Assembly: GCF_035573695.1 (NCBI RefSeq)
Contig: NZ_CP121694.1
Coordinates: 3,480,001 to 3,544,000 of the forward strand
DNA length: 64,000 nucleotides
Source of the DNA: Metallumcola ferriviriculae
GTDB taxonomy: Bacteria > Bacillota > JADQBR01
Direction of reading: 5' to 3'
Shown here: positions 55,630 to 63,316 of the stretch, in pieces
Layout: each line of letters starts with the position of its first letter
Numbering within the stretch: position 1 is the stretch's first letter
Translations under genes and position numbers: made by a program
Notes under the pieces: model-generated
Database searches by the model: none
Told to the model about the DNA's origin: nothing
The model's input: the letters and a program-made list of their open reading frames with translations, nothing else

Positions 55630-56038
55630 AACAATCACCCCCGTTAAATAACTGCAATGCACCCGTAGGACACTGCTCTACACACCGAGGTGAACCACCA
55701 CAAAGGTCGCACTTTAAAGCTTTCTTCTTAAGAATAACTATTACCCCGTTAGGACAATATTCACTACAGCTGCCGCAGCCGTTACAATCCTGTTCATTTA
55801 CCACCAGTACCCCCTGTTCATTTCGTTTAATCGCCCCAGTTGGGCAAACCTGCTGGCAAAAGGCATTTTTACATTGATTGCACACTACAGGCCGGCTGAC
55901 TAAGCCATCTCTTTCATTAAGCACCTTCATTCGGGCCAATCTAGGATTAAAACCACCCACAGCAGCATTGCTACACGCTAGCAGACAGATAGCACATCCA
56001 GTACAAATACTAAAATCCGTTACTAGTTTGTTTCCCAT
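55622..56038 (-). CDS. polyferredoxin partner of AOR
   Basis: A 138-residue protein with four Cys-rich motifs of the DmsB/HycB type: CTGCAICLLAC, CNQCKNAFCQQVCP, CNGCGSCSEYCP and CDLCGGSPRCVEQCP. It should carry up to four [4Fe-4S] clusters and take electrons from AOR. It is first in the AOR operon and divergent from the GbsR-type regulator, sharing an intergenic region with repeated motifs. Confidence 0.93.
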   Translation of the reverse strand: MGNKLVTDFSICTGCAICLLACSNAAVGGFNPRLARMKVLNERDGLVSRPVVCNQCKNAFCQQVCPTGAIKRNEQGVLVVNEQDCNGCGSCSEYCPNGVIVILKKKALKCDLCGGSPRCVEQCPTGALQLFNGGDCCE

Positions 56039-56075
56039 ACTCCTCCCCCTTACGAACTACATGCATTGTATTGTC

Positions 56076-56150
56076 TATACTGTTTGTACAGTAGAAACTG
56101 TACTTGATTAATATTTAGATACATTATATACTGTTTATACGGAAAAAATC
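56076..56150. promoter_or_regulatory. candidate GbsR operator repeats in the divergent promoter region
   Basis: TATACTGTTTGTAC (56076-56089) and TATACTGTTTATAC (56137-56150) are near-identical 14-mers 61 bases apart, and an inverted repeat GTACAGT-AGAA-ACTGTAC spans 56086-56103. They lie between the divergent ferredoxin/AOR and regulator genes. Confidence 0.6.
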
Positions 56151-56170
56151 AAACGAAAAAGGTGAGTTGG

Positions 56171-56725
56171 TTGAAATTGAACTGTCCTTCAGATATGGAT
56201 AAATTAGAAATAGCTAGAAGGCGTATTAGCACCGTTATGGCAAAAACCATGGATTTATACGGCACACCTCCTTCAATTGGCATGCTTTACGCCACATTAT
56301 ACTTCAGCGAGGATCCTTTGACGCTGGATGAGCTAAAAGAGTCTATGGGTATGAGCAAAACCAGCATGAGTACCGGTGTAAGGAAGTTGGAGGAAAACCA
56401 TTTCGTCAATAAAGTCTGGCAAAAAGGTGTACGCAAAGACCTCTACGAAGCCCAAAAAGACTTCTACGAAAGCTTCATTGGTTTCTACTGTAACATGTGG
56501 CACAGGGAACTTGAGCTGAACATGGAGGCTATCAGAAAAGCAGAACCGGAATTAAAAGCACTGCTTAAAAGCAGTGACGAAGAAGTGAGACGTCTAGCTG
56601 AAAGAGATCTAGCGCAGTTGGAGAATGGCCAGAATTATTACAAATGGCTTGAAAAGCTGGTTAAAAGTCTTGAAAGCGGCAAAATCTTTGACTTCATTCC
56701 AAAATTGGAAAAGGAGGTGGACTAG
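56171..56725 (+). CDS. gbsR: GbsR-family (MarR-like) transcriptional regulator
   Basis: A protein of about 184 residues. MDLYGTPPSIGMLYATLYFSEDPLTLDELKESMGMSKTSMSTGVRKLE with KVWQKGVRKDLY closely follows B. subtilis GbsR, the choline-responsive repressor of glycine betaine synthesis and uptake genes. The likely start is TTG at 56171 after AAAGGTGAG (GTG at 56162 is possible). Downstream are a glycine betaine binding protein and permease; divergently lie the AOR/ADH genes. It probably controls both directions. Confidence 0.92.
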   Translation: MKLNCPSDMDKLEIARRRISTVMAKTMDLYGTPPSIGMLYATLYFSEDPLTLDELKESMGMSKTSMSTGVRKLEENHFVNKVWQKGVRKDLYEAQKDFYESFIGFYCNMWHRELELNMEAIRKAEPELKALLKSSDEEVRRLAERDLAQLENGQNYYKWLEKLVKSLESGKIFDFIPKLEKEVD

Positions 56726-56782
56726 GTCTTTAGTGTACGCTTTCATTAGAACTTTGTTCATAAATAAGAGGAGGTAATAACC

Positions 56783-57820
56783 ATTAAATATTTAAAAATG
56801 GGGAAAGTACGTTTAGTTATGATATTATGTCTGGTTTTGCTGGTGGCTGCGGGAGCAGTTGTTTCAGGGTGTACTAACCAAACCCAGCAGCAAGATACGG
56901 CAGGCAAAAACGAGGATGCCCAGAAAGATGACGCTGACACACCTAAAGAGGGTGATACCAAAGTACAGGTTGGCGATAAGAATATAAATCTGGGCATGGT
57001 TGAATGGCCTGGAGTCACCCAGAAGACTTACATCCTTAAAGAAGTACTGGACAAGTTAGGCTATGATGTCGAAATTAACACTTATACAGTACCTTTAGTG
57101 ATACAGGGATTATCTACAGGTGACATTGACGCTTTCGCAGGTACTTGGTTTGAAACCTTTGGCGAAGCACTGCAGAAAAAAATTGATAATGGCAGTATTA
57201 AGGTCACAAGCATTCAATTAGAAGATGCTTTGTATAAACCTGCGGTACCCACTTATGTGTTTGAGGCCGGAGTCAAGTCTATGGCTGACTTGAATAAATA
57301 CGCCGATAAGTTCAATCACAAATACTATGGTATTGAGCCTGGAAACGATGGAAATCAAATTATGATTGATGCAGTAAATAACGACACCTACAATTTAGGC
57401 GACTGGGAAGTTGTAGAGAGCAGTACATCAGGTATGCTGCTTCAAGCTAAAAAATTAACCGATAAAAAAGAGTGGATCGTGTTTAGTGCGTGGAAACCTC
57501 ACTGGATGAACGTTGTCTACGATATCAAATATTTAGACGACCCTGAAGGCCTCTGGGGTGAAGCCGCTAAAGTAGGTACAATTAGTTCTGCGGACTTCCC
57601 TGAGGAACATCCTAATGTAAACAAATTCTTGGAGCAATTTACTATCACCAGTGACATCCAAAGTGCATGGATTTTGGAATATGCTAAAAATGAACGTGAC
57701 CCCAAAGAAGTGGCCACGGAATGGGTTTCAAATAACCTCGACCTGGTCAGTCAGTGGCTTGACGGTGTAGTAACCGTAGACGGAAAAGATGCACAAAACG
57801 TTATTAAAGAGTCCTACTAA
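56783..57820 (+). CDS. glycine betaine/proline ABC transporter substrate-binding lipoprotein
   Basis: An OpuAC/ProX-like lipoprotein of 340-345 residues. The signal ends GAVVSGC and an acidic linker follows. The binding domain has NLGMVEWPGVTQKTYILKEV, AFAGTWFETFGEAL and VFSAWKPHWMNVVYDIKYL, with Trp residues suited to a quaternary-ammonium cage. The ATG at 56798 has no ribosome site, whereas AGGAGG lies 8 bases before an in-frame ATT at 56783, so an AUU start is plausible (product starting MKYLKMGKV). Confidence 0.9.
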   Translation: MKYLKMGKVRLVMILCLVLLVAAGAVVSGCTNQTQQQDTAGKNEDAQKDDADTPKEGDTKVQVGDKNINLGMVEWPGVTQKTYILKEVLDKLGYDVEINTYTVPLVIQGLSTGDIDAFAGTWFETFGEALQKKIDNGSIKVTSIQLEDALYKPAVPTYVFEAGVKSMADLNKYADKFNHKYYGIEPGNDGNQIMIDAVNNDTYNLGDWEVVESSTSGMLLQAKKLTDKKEWIVFSAWKPHWMNVVYDIKYLDDPEGLWGEAAKVGTISSADFPEEHPNVNKFLEQFTITSDIQSAWILEYAKNERDPKEVATEWVSNNLDLVSQWLDGVVTVDGKDAQNVIKESY

Positions 57821-57899
57821 GGAGAAAGGCGGGAAATTCCCGCCTTCTCTATACTCATTACTCTCACATGATTATGGACTTCATTAGGAGGATTACACA

Positions 57900-58727
57900 A
57901 TGTTTACTTTTCATGTAGGACCCATCTTTGAAGGTGCAGTTGACTGGCTTAATGTCAATTTCGCGCCTTTTTTCGACCTAATAAAATCATTTTTGCTAGC
58001 TCTGATTTCAAACTTAGAAATGCTATTACTAGCCGTTCCCAGCCTCATACTAATTGCGTTTATTGCCCTGATTGCCTGGAAAACAGCTGGTAAAGGCGTC
58101 GCGCTGTTTGCTTTTCTAGGGTTGCTCTTTGTGAATGGTATGGAACTATGGCCGGAAACTATGGCAACACTTTCCCTGGTGCTTTCTGCTGCGTTGATGG
58201 CTTTGGTAGTAGGAATACCATTAGGCATACTTTCGGCAAGAAATAGCACTGTGGATTATATTATCCGACCTTTGTTGGACTTAATGCAGACCATGCCCGC
58301 CTTTGTCTATCTAATTCCTGCGGTGCTGTTCTTTGAACTAGGTGATGTTCCCGGTGCAGTAGCTACTATCATATTCTCTATGCCTCCGGCAGTAAGACTG
58401 ACCACTTTGGGCATTCGACAGGTACCTGAAGAGGTTGTTGAGGCCGCCATGGCATTCGGTTCCACCCCTAAACAACTGCTGTTCAAAGTGCAAGTACCCC
58501 TAGCCATACCTACCATTCTTGCCGGGGTTAACCAAACAATCATGCTCGCCCTGTCTATGGTGGTAATCGCTGCCATGATCGGCGCCGGCGGTCTAGGTAT
58601 AGTCGTACTACGTGGCATCACTCAATTGAAATTTGGCATGGGTTTTGAAGGCGGTCTAGCAGTGGTAATCCTTGCTATGGTGCTGGACAGAATCACTCAA
58701 TCTCTCGGCCGAGGAGCTGCAAAATAA
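57900..58727 (+). CDS. glycine betaine/proline ABC transporter permease
   Basis: A 275-residue BPD-type permease (OpuAB/ProW-like) with about seven helices. The EAA-type loop is visible as RQVPEEVVEAAMAFGSTPKQLLFKVQVPLAIPTILAGVNQTIM. ATG at 57900 follows TTAGGAGGATTACACA. It ends the regulator-binding protein-permease unit, and no ATP-binding subunit is encoded here, so an ATPase from another locus must energise it. Confidence 0.93.
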   Translation: MFTFHVGPIFEGAVDWLNVNFAPFFDLIKSFLLALISNLEMLLLAVPSLILIAFIALIAWKTAGKGVALFAFLGLLFVNGMELWPETMATLSLVLSAALMALVVGIPLGILSARNSTVDYIIRPLLDLMQTMPAFVYLIPAVLFFELGDVPGAVATIIFSMPPAVRLTTLGIRQVPEEVVEAAMAFGSTPKQLLFKVQVPLAIPTILAGVNQTIMLALSMVVIAAMIGAGGLGIVVLRGITQLKFGMGFEGGLAVVILAMVLDRITQSLGRGAAK

Positions 58728-58739
58728 TATTTCCAAAAT

Positions 58740-58796
58740 GCGAGAAGCCAGGTTTAAAGTACGACCCATTGCGTACTTTGAACCTGGCCTTCTCGC
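58740..58796. terminator. long-stem terminator between permease and arsR
   Basis: GCGAGAAGCCAGG... (58740-58763) pairs with ...CCTGGCCTTCTCGC (58772-58796), a stem of about 24 bp with one bulge and one mismatch, between convergent genes. Confidence 0.8.
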
Positions 58797-58802
58797 CATT
58801 TA

Positions 58803-59162
58803 TCACCCATGACGCACATGCTCTAGTGCTTGAACAAAAAAAGCGGCTACATGAGCATCATCGATGGAATAGTAGATATTCTTCCCTTCCCTGCGATTCT
58901 TCACTAACCTCGCTTGCCTGAGTACCCGAAGTTGATGAGAAACAGCAGAGGGAGTCATTTCCAAAGCAGCAGAAATGTCACAAACACAAAGCTCTTTCTG
59001 CATCAATGCCTGTAAGATGCTTATCCTTGTTTTATCCCCAAGCACTTTAAAAATTTCAGCCATATGGCCCACTTCCACTTCGGCCAACATTTTACTCTTT
59101 ACCTGACTAACCGCCTCAGGGCTAACACAAAACTCATCGCATACCTCACGCTTATCTGTCAT
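58803..59162 (-). CDS. ArsR/SmtB-family metalloregulator (CadC-like)
   Basis: A 119-residue winged-helix repressor. ELCVCDI in the DNA-binding region is the Cys motif of CadC/ArsR-type thiolate sensors, and an N-terminal CDEFC could complete the metal site. TPSAVSHQLRVLRQARLV is the recognition helix. No metal efflux gene adjoins it. A TTGCTG-17-TATAAT promoter lies upstream. Confidence 0.9.
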   Translation of the reverse strand: MTDKREVCDEFCVSPEAVSQVKSKMLAEVEVGHMAEIFKVLGDKTRISILQALMQKELCVCDISAALEMTPSAVSHQLRVLRQARLVKNRREGKNIYYSIDDAHVAAFFVQALEHVRHG

Positions 59163-59200
59163 AAAAAAGCCACTCCATACTTAGAGGTTTATTTTTCCAT

Positions 59201-59229
59201 ATTATATCATGCGATTAATTGAGCAGCAA
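59201..59229 (-). promoter_or_regulatory. promoter of the arsR-type gene
   Basis: On the minus strand TTGCTG (59229-59224) and TATAAT (59206-59201) are 17 bases apart, 39 bases upstream of the start codon. Confidence 0.55.
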
Positions 59230-59482
59230 TAGTTCGGTTTATGGCTCACTTAATTTATTCCAAACCAGTAATATAATGCTTACCCGAAACATCCCTGCAG
59301 CACAATAAACACGGCAATCATGCTATACCTCACCCCAAGCTGCCCATCGTACAAAATTCCTTTTTTTCCACTGAATACAATTATGTAAAAGCTTCCGCCT
59401 TTTCCTAAAGTTAACCGGTTTAATTGTCACCTCAGGCAGAAAATAAAGGAGAAATCAAATAAATCAACGAGGAGTTTTGATT
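59230..59482. other. intergenic region upstream of a small gene
   Basis: AT-rich, no further gene seen. Likely holds the promoter of the small plus-strand gene that follows; no clear boxes were identified. Confidence 0.4.
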
Positions 59483-59701
59483 ATGAAAAAGAAAATGATG
59501 TTAACCTTTCCAGCATCAGATACAATGCCCGGACCAGCTACTTATCAGGCCTTGGTGGATTGGGATGAATATGAGGATAGCTTTGATATTATCAGCACAG
59601 AAGACATTGATGAGCAGTTTGGCAATGGTACAGCACAGGACGTTTCATCCACATCCCAAGTACCGCTTACATTTGGCCATGCTAATGATGATGCCGATTA
59701 A
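59483..59701 (+). CDS. small acidic hypothetical protein (72 aa)
   Basis: A short acidic protein starting MKKKMMLTFPASDTMPGPATYQ, followed by a DWDEYEDSFDIISTEDIDEQF stretch. ATG at 59483 follows ACGAGGAG (an in-frame TTG at 59477 is closer). No signal peptide or known domain. A long inverted repeat follows as a probable terminator. Function unknown. Confidence 0.55.
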   Translation: MKKKMMLTFPASDTMPGPATYQALVDWDEYEDSFDIISTEDIDEQFGNGTAQDVSSTSQVPLTFGHANDDAD

Positions 59702-59724
59702 TAAAGAATATTTTTCATAAAAAT

Positions 59725-59819
59725 CCGGTACCAAAATCAGTCCGGGCGGCAAGACTTTGAGGGCATTCGCTCAATATCAGACATTGTTTAACACCATATT
59801 CCGGACTGATAGATACCGG
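59725..59819. terminator. long inverted repeat after the small gene
   Basis: CCGG..ATCAGTCCGG (59725-59745) and CCGGACTGAT..TACCGG (59801-59819) are complementary with a 55-base loop. It lies between convergent genes and may terminate both. Confidence 0.5.
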
Positions 59820-59867
59820 TTAGGCTTACTGTTACCACTCTTTACTTAATTAGCATTCCTTTTACCT

Positions 59868-60587
59868 CTATTGGTCATCGTCTACTTCCTGAACGTAGTC
59901 GAGCTTATCATTTTTAAGGTCAAAATATAAGATGCCGTCGGTTGACAGCGAAGCTAAAAATACATCATTAAGGTCCCTAACACCTTTTGCTAACAGTTGA
60001 TTATAAAGCCACTGGTGCGTTAAATTGTTTTGGCGTAGATTTTGTTCGACGATTTTTCCGTCTCTAATGATTTCTGATGACATACCCTTATATTTTGTCT
60101 CAATGTTAACATCACTGGGAGTTAACGGTAAGTTTTGACTTTTTTTCAAGACACTAAGTTTACCGGAAGGTTCCAGCACAGCGAATTCTACCTCAGATAG
60201 CTCAAACACCTTTTTTTCCCTAAGCATCATCATAAGATTGTCAATGTTTAAGCGCATTTTCCCCAAGTTTTTTTCCAGGATTTTGCCATTCTGAATTGCT
60301 ATTACAGGTTCGCCTTCAATGAATTTCCGAGCTGGAACACTTTTTAGTGAAATGAAGCCGGTAGTTATTACTGCAATTGCAAAAACCACCGGTGATAATA
60401 ATAGATAGGCACCTTTGACTTCAGCGGTAATAAAAGACCCAGAAATTGTGCCAATGGTAATTGCGGTAATGAAATCAAAAAAAGTTAATTGAGCAATAAA
60501 CTTTTTTCCCATCAACCTGCTAAGCACTAGTAGAAGCACATAGATAATTAGCGAATAAAATATTGCTTGATAAAAATCTGTGGTCAT
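59868..60587 (-). CDS. DUF421-family membrane protein
   Basis: A 239-residue protein with three N-terminal helices (FYQAIFYSLIIYVLLLVLSRLMGKK, FFDFITAITIGTISGSFI) and a soluble C-terminal domain containing IQNGKILEKNLGKMRLNIDNLMMMLREKKVF and IIRDGKIVEQNLRQNNLT, the doubled DUF421/YetF motif. Family members occur in spore-forming Firmicutes and their role is unclear. ATG at 60587 is preceded by GGAGGGTG. Confidence 0.9.
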   Translation of the reverse strand: MTTDFYQAIFYSLIIYVLLLVLSRLMGKKFIAQLTFFDFITAITIGTISGSFITAEVKGAYLLLSPVVFAIAVITTGFISLKSVPARKFIEGEPVIAIQNGKILEKNLGKMRLNIDNLMMMLREKKVFELSEVEFAVLEPSGKLSVLKKSQNLPLTPSDVNIETKYKGMSSEIIRDGKIVEQNLRQNNLTHQWLYNQLLAKGVRDLNDVFLASLSTDGILYFDLKNDKLDYVQEVDDDQ

Positions 60588-60881
60588 TAAATCACCCTCC
60601 GCAGCAATTTATAATAATAAGTATTCCCAAAAACACGGTCATTAATTTTAGCGAACATCTAAAGCCACTGGCTGAAAAAATGTCCCAATGCTGGAAGCAT
60701 CACACGTCGGTACCTTGCGTAACCCCATTTCCCTGGTTATTATGACCAGCACATTGCCCTGCTTTGGTAGGGATATTACCATGGACCTGCTAAAAACGGA
60801 ACATCAAGTGAAAATTAATGCTCTAGACCTATGTTCTACAATATTTACTGGGCAGACGCTGATACCGCAACTATTGGTAAT
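60588..60881. other. intergenic region
   Basis: About 290 bp with no convincing gene; short frames here have no ribosome sites and look spurious. It contains the DUF421 gene promoter region. Confidence 0.4.
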
Positions 60882-60906
60882 AAAAAGAGCACCCCTTTAG
60901 GGGTGC
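60882..60906 (-). terminator. terminator of the glucosaminidase gene
   Basis: GCACCCCT (60889-60896) pairs with AGGGGTGC (60899-60906); on the minus strand it is followed by CTTTTTA. It lies about 10 bases after the stop codon. Confidence 0.85.
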
Positions 60907-60916
60907 CCGTTTAAAC

Positions 60917-63040
60917 TTAAATTCCTTCCTCATCTAAGAGATGCAAATCATACAGTTTAATAATTCTCATCAGCTTGAGAGGGTACTGAGAATCAGTTGC
61001 ATAACCTGCCCGTTTTAACGCCCAGGCACCTAAGGTGCCGTCATACATAACCTCTCTAAACGGTTGGTATCTGCTGGCACTTAACAATAACTTCTTATGG
61101 TCAGTCCAGCTTTGTCCAGCATTGGCATAAGCACGGAAAGCAGCATCAACCCGGAATTTGTTCCCGTTATATTCTTCCCATGTATTGGAAATAACCGACC
61201 CGGCTGACCCTTTACCCTTGATGCCAAAGAGATTGTAAGACATCTGGCCGGTATATTTATCCACCGGTGTATACTGCCCCCAACCCGTTTCCAATATTGC
61301 TTGTGCTGTCTGCAATGCTGCCGACATACCCGTCTTTTCGCGAGACTCTTTGGCTAAATTAGCAGCGAAATCTAGGAATTTGCTTTTTTCAATCACCGGC
61401 CGAGATTGGTAGGTCTTACCCAAATACACCCGAATCGGCACAGCTTCAGTAATAAGCTTTTTCCCTTCAGCAGTAACCGCCTCCGCTTGAATCCGCCATT
61501 GTCCCTCATCTTCCTCCTGAGGAGTCCAGGAATATTCAGCAGTGACATCATTACCGCTAGCGATGACTCGCTTGGCCCCCGTTTGGGAATCTATCAGGTA
61601 GTAGGTGATATCGTTCAAGGGTACATTAGTTTCACATTTTAGCTTTGTCGTCCCCGTTAAGACTTCTTCAGGACCTACTGTTTTAAGAAGTAACAAAGGG
61701 GTTCCGGGTACCTTTACCTTTATGGAATTACTGGTGAAAACATTTCCTGCATCATCCTTAACACGCGCTGTTAACTCCCATGTTCCAACCTGCTGGGGTA
61801 CGGGGAACCAACGATAACTGGCATAACCTTTCTGTGAAGCTAGAATTTCTTCTTTACCCGTCTCCACATTCTTGACCAAATAATCTACCTGACTTATAGC
61901 AAAGTTACGGCTGAGATATAAGGTATCGGGACGCTCCACCGATGCCCCGGGGGCTATTCCTCTTAGGGTCAATTGGCGCTTTACGTTAACGTTAATGGCA
62001 ACTGGTTCACTCTCATGGGCATTTCCGTACCGGTCGTAAGCAAATGCTCTGACAATGGTTTTTCCGTTATCCGTAAGTTGGGGCGTCCAGCTGTATGCTC
62101 CCTGAGGGTCTGCCTCACCGGTAGTAATTACGTTACCGGTCACCTGATTAGTTATCTCGTATCTTACATATTCGGCTACAAAATTCAAATCAGCTTTAAA
62201 AGATACACTATCAACTATATCCTGCCCTGACTGTAACCCTGTCAGCGCTACCCAAGGCGATACCGCTACCTGCACAGGTACCACGCTCCCGGCTAAAAAC
62301 CGGCCGTTTTTATCGTTAATTACAGCGGCCAGCACTCTAGAACCGCTGTGCAGTTGGTCCGGAAGCCATTGATAAGCGGCGTTTATATCATCCCCTCGAG
62401 CTATCACCGGGCCGCGACCTGTTTCCGGGTCAAGGAGCAAATACTTAACTTCGGCTGCACCGCTCGGATCATCATTCTTGAAAATTACCGCCAGTTGGGT
62501 GATACCAGGTATTGTTTGCCCCGGCTGCACCGTTTGGATATCCATCTCAAAAAACGGAGTAATTGCTGCAACACCGTCCGAATCAACGAATACAGTACGA
62601 CTATCGTTATCCCACTCCACCGCTACTCCTAAAGCATTGCTTACCAACCTAAGCGGTACAAAGGTGCGGCCGTTAAAAATTTCCGGTGACACATCAGTTA
62701 CACCAAACTCGTTACCTCTGTCATAGTCCACTAGACGGTTATCAATACGCAGCTTCACATCCTTATCAGCCTTAACAATTGTGACAGTCTTATCCTCTTT
62801 ATGCCAATCCACCTGGGCACCTAATGTCTCGGAAACCAGACGAACAGGCACCAGGGTGCGACCTTTTTGAATAAATGGAGCAGGTGATGAATTAATTGGT
62901 TGGCCATCCACCACTATTCTTATCGTATCAGCTCCTGCTGCCGCTTGCGCTGCTCCCACCAACATTACCGTTGTTAGAATAAGTACAGTTAACACTCTGC
63001 CGAAGTAATTAAAAGCCAAAAATCCGTTCCCCTCTCTCAT
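60917..63040 (-). CDS. secreted glucosaminidase with copper-amine-oxidase-N-like and Ig-like repeats
   Basis: A 707-residue exported wall hydrolase. A signal peptide ends near AAQAAAGA. Two copper amine oxidase N-terminal-like repeats (GRTLVPVRLVSETLGA, GRTFVPLRLVSNALGV) are followed by about four Ig-like repeats with YQWLPDQL/YSWTPQL-type strands. The C-terminal glucosaminidase (LytG/FlgJ type, about 560-700) has AILETGWGQYTP, with the catalytic Glu, and YNLFGIKGKGSAGS. ATG at 63040 follows AGGTG; a GTG at 63049 is in frame. The leader contains about twelve tandem heptamers. It probably remodels peptidoglycan during growth, sporulation or germination. Confidence 0.9.
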   Translation of the reverse strand: MREGNGFLAFNYFGRVLTVLILTTVMLVGAAQAAAGADTIRIVVDGQPINSSPAPFIQKGRTLVPVRLVSETLGAQVDWHKEDKTVTIVKADKDVKLRIDNRLVDYDRGNEFGVTDVSPEIFNGRTFVPLRLVSNALGVAVEWDNDSRTVFVDSDGVAAITPFFEMDIQTVQPGQTIPGITQLAVIFKNDDPSGAAEVKYLLLDPETGRGPVIARGDDINAAYQWLPDQLHSGSRVLAAVINDKNGRFLAGSVVPVQVAVSPWVALTGLQSGQDIVDSVSFKADLNFVAEYVRYEITNQVTGNVITTGEADPQGAYSWTPQLTDNGKTIVRAFAYDRYGNAHESEPVAINVNVKRQLTLRGIAPGASVERPDTLYLSRNFAISQVDYLVKNVETGKEEILASQKGYASYRWFPVPQQVGTWELTARVKDDAGNVFTSNSIKVKVPGTPLLLLKTVGPEEVLTGTTKLKCETNVPLNDITYYLIDSQTGAKRVIASGNDVTAEYSWTPQEEDEGQWRIQAEAVTAEGKKLITEAVPIRVYLGKTYQSRPVIEKSKFLDFAANLAKESREKTGMSAALQTAQAILETGWGQYTPVDKYTGQMSYNLFGIKGKGSAGSVISNTWEEYNGNKFRVDAAFRAYANAGQSWTDHKKLLLSASRYQPFREVMYDGTLGAWALKRAGYATDSQYPLKLMRIIKLYDLHLLDEEGI

Positions 63041-63054
63041 GCAATTCACCTATT

Positions 63055-63137
63055 TCCTTACTCCTTACTCCTTACTCCTTACTCCTTACTCCTTACTCCT
63101 TACTCCTTACTCCTTACTCCTTACTCCTTACTCCTTA
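63055..63137 (-). repeat. tandem heptamer repeat (TCCTTAC) x ~11.9
   Basis: Eighty-three bases of perfect TCCTTAC units directly upstream of the glucosaminidase start. On the mRNA strand it reads GTAAGGA repeated, so each unit contains AAGGAG, a Shine-Dalgarno-like sequence. Confidence 0.95.
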
Positions 63138-63195
63138 GACGGTTAGTGGCCCTAATAAGTTCCCTGGGCCGCCGTATTAAATCGGTTTATTTTAA

Positions 63196-63227
63196 ACAAA
63201 AAACCCACCTTTGTTGAAAAAGGTGAG
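63196..63227 (-). terminator. terminator of the chemotaxis receptor gene
   Basis: On the minus strand CTCACCTTTT pairs with AAAGGTGGG, followed by TTTTTTGTTT, about 90 bases after the receptor stop. Confidence 0.75.
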
Positions 63228-63316
63228 TAGCTGCATCTATCATTAAACTATCAATTTGAGTGTGTTGTGTTTTAGATTCGTTCTATTCGTACAATATTAA
63301 ATTTATTTTAACGTTA

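Noticed and set aside
63055-63137. CRISPR-like array
   Set aside because: The unit is seven bases with no spacers and no cas genes are nearby; it is a simple tandem repeat.
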